Part shown: positions 13,113 through 13,274 of the stretch, piece after piece
How positions within the stretch are numbered: the first letter of the stretch is position 1
Layout: every line of letters starts with the position of its first letter
Assembly (NCBI GenBank): GCA_023421875.1
Contig: JAEZSM010000034.1
Span: forward strand, 1 to 13,274
Direction: 5' to 3'
Length of the DNA stretch: 13,274 bases
Origin: Spirochaetota bacterium
Lineage (GTDB): Bacteria; Spirochaetota; Spirochaetia; Treponematales; Rectinemataceae
Notes under the pieces: generated by a model
What the model was told of the DNA's origin: nothing
Databases searched by the model: none
Seen by the model: the letters and a program-made list of their open reading frames with translations, nothing else
Position numbers and translations under genes: made by a program

Positions 13113-13274
13113 ATGCTTCCCGATAATCTCATTTTAAATACATATAAAAAACCCTCGCTTGATGTGGGCGAACTAACCGTTATACTGCCTTCTGAGTTCA
13201 ATGAAGAAAGGTATCAAGAACTTGAATACTTTATCTACATTCCGCCCATTTATAAGAGTAATGAGGCTACAGAC
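13113..13274 (+). CDS. Unrecognised protein, 5' end (partial)
   Basis: An open frame runs from ATG 13113 to the window edge (54 codons); the frame also contains an earlier ATG at 13098. I prefer 13113 because AGGTG (13103-13107) sits 5 bases before it, while 13098 has no clear site. The visible protein starts MLPDNLILNTYKKPSLDVGE and continues with acidic and aromatic residues (FNEERYQELEYFIYIPP). I see no signal peptide, membrane segment or known motif. Hand-counted GC over 13101-13274 is about 37%, against about 55% in a sample of panB, so this gene may have been acquired from elsewhere. The bases between it and panB (12831-13112) hold the panB promoter elements and a TTGACA box and no other gene that I can see. 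Confidence 0.55.
   Translation, partial: MLPDNLILNTYKKPSLDVGELTVILPSEFNEERYQELEYFIYIPPIYKSNEATD

Noticed and set aside
1..13274. tRNA, rRNA, CRISPR, transposase or attachment-site signals
   Set aside because: Reading the gaps on both strands showed no cloverleaf, spacer array, transposase frame or integrase; the repeats found are short and promoter-linked.

Overview
The window reads as a bacterial chromosome segment of about 55% GC. The genes are tightly packed and mostly preceded by strong AGGAG-type ribosome binding sites. A Sec-type signal peptide on a solute-binding protein and a formyl-THF ligase (typical of anaerobes and one-carbon users) fit a diderm anaerobe. A spirochaete or a neighbouring lineage is my low-confidence guess; nothing in the window settles taxonomy.

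Left part (1-3405): the 3' end of an ABC permease and its ATPase run on the plus strand and end at a strong hairpin terminator. The matching periplasmic binding protein lies on the minus strand, convergent with them. Its promoter region is shared divergently with a SIS-domain phosphosugar isomerase (2833-3405). The binding protein lacks the tyrosine pair of iron binders and carries a His-Asp...Glu pattern that I recall from the sugar-phosphate binder AfuA. I therefore read this block as a possible sugar-phosphate uptake and isomerisation locus, although automatic annotation would probably say iron(III).

Middle part (3423-5661, minus strand): a PAQR/hemolysin III membrane protein is followed after 40 bases by a 522-residue tandem nitrilase-fold protein. 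Its first domain has a complete Glu-Lys-Cys triad and its second has lost it.

The main item (5753-9973, plus strand) is a 1406-residue chimera. It has an unrecognised, probably helical N-terminal half-kilo-residue region, then the ATP-binding and phosphohistidine swivel domains of pyruvate phosphate dikinase. A phosphoglycerate kinase-like module then sits where the PEP/pyruvate barrel should be. The PGK module keeps most of the 3-phosphoglycerate-side residues and has lost most of the nucleotide-side motifs. This suggests a phosphotransfer or sensing protein linked to lower glycolysis; I do not recall a described example.

Right part (10095-12830, minus strand): panB (pantothenate synthesis, uses methylene-THF) and fhs (makes 10-formyl-THF) lie in tandem, separated by an intrinsic terminator and a small leader hairpin. 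A bidirectional hairpin separates fhs from the chimera. Upstream of panB the composition drops to about 37% GC (hand count over 13101-13274), and an unrecognised gene on the plus strand runs off the window. No tRNA, rRNA, CRISPR array or insertion sequence was seen.
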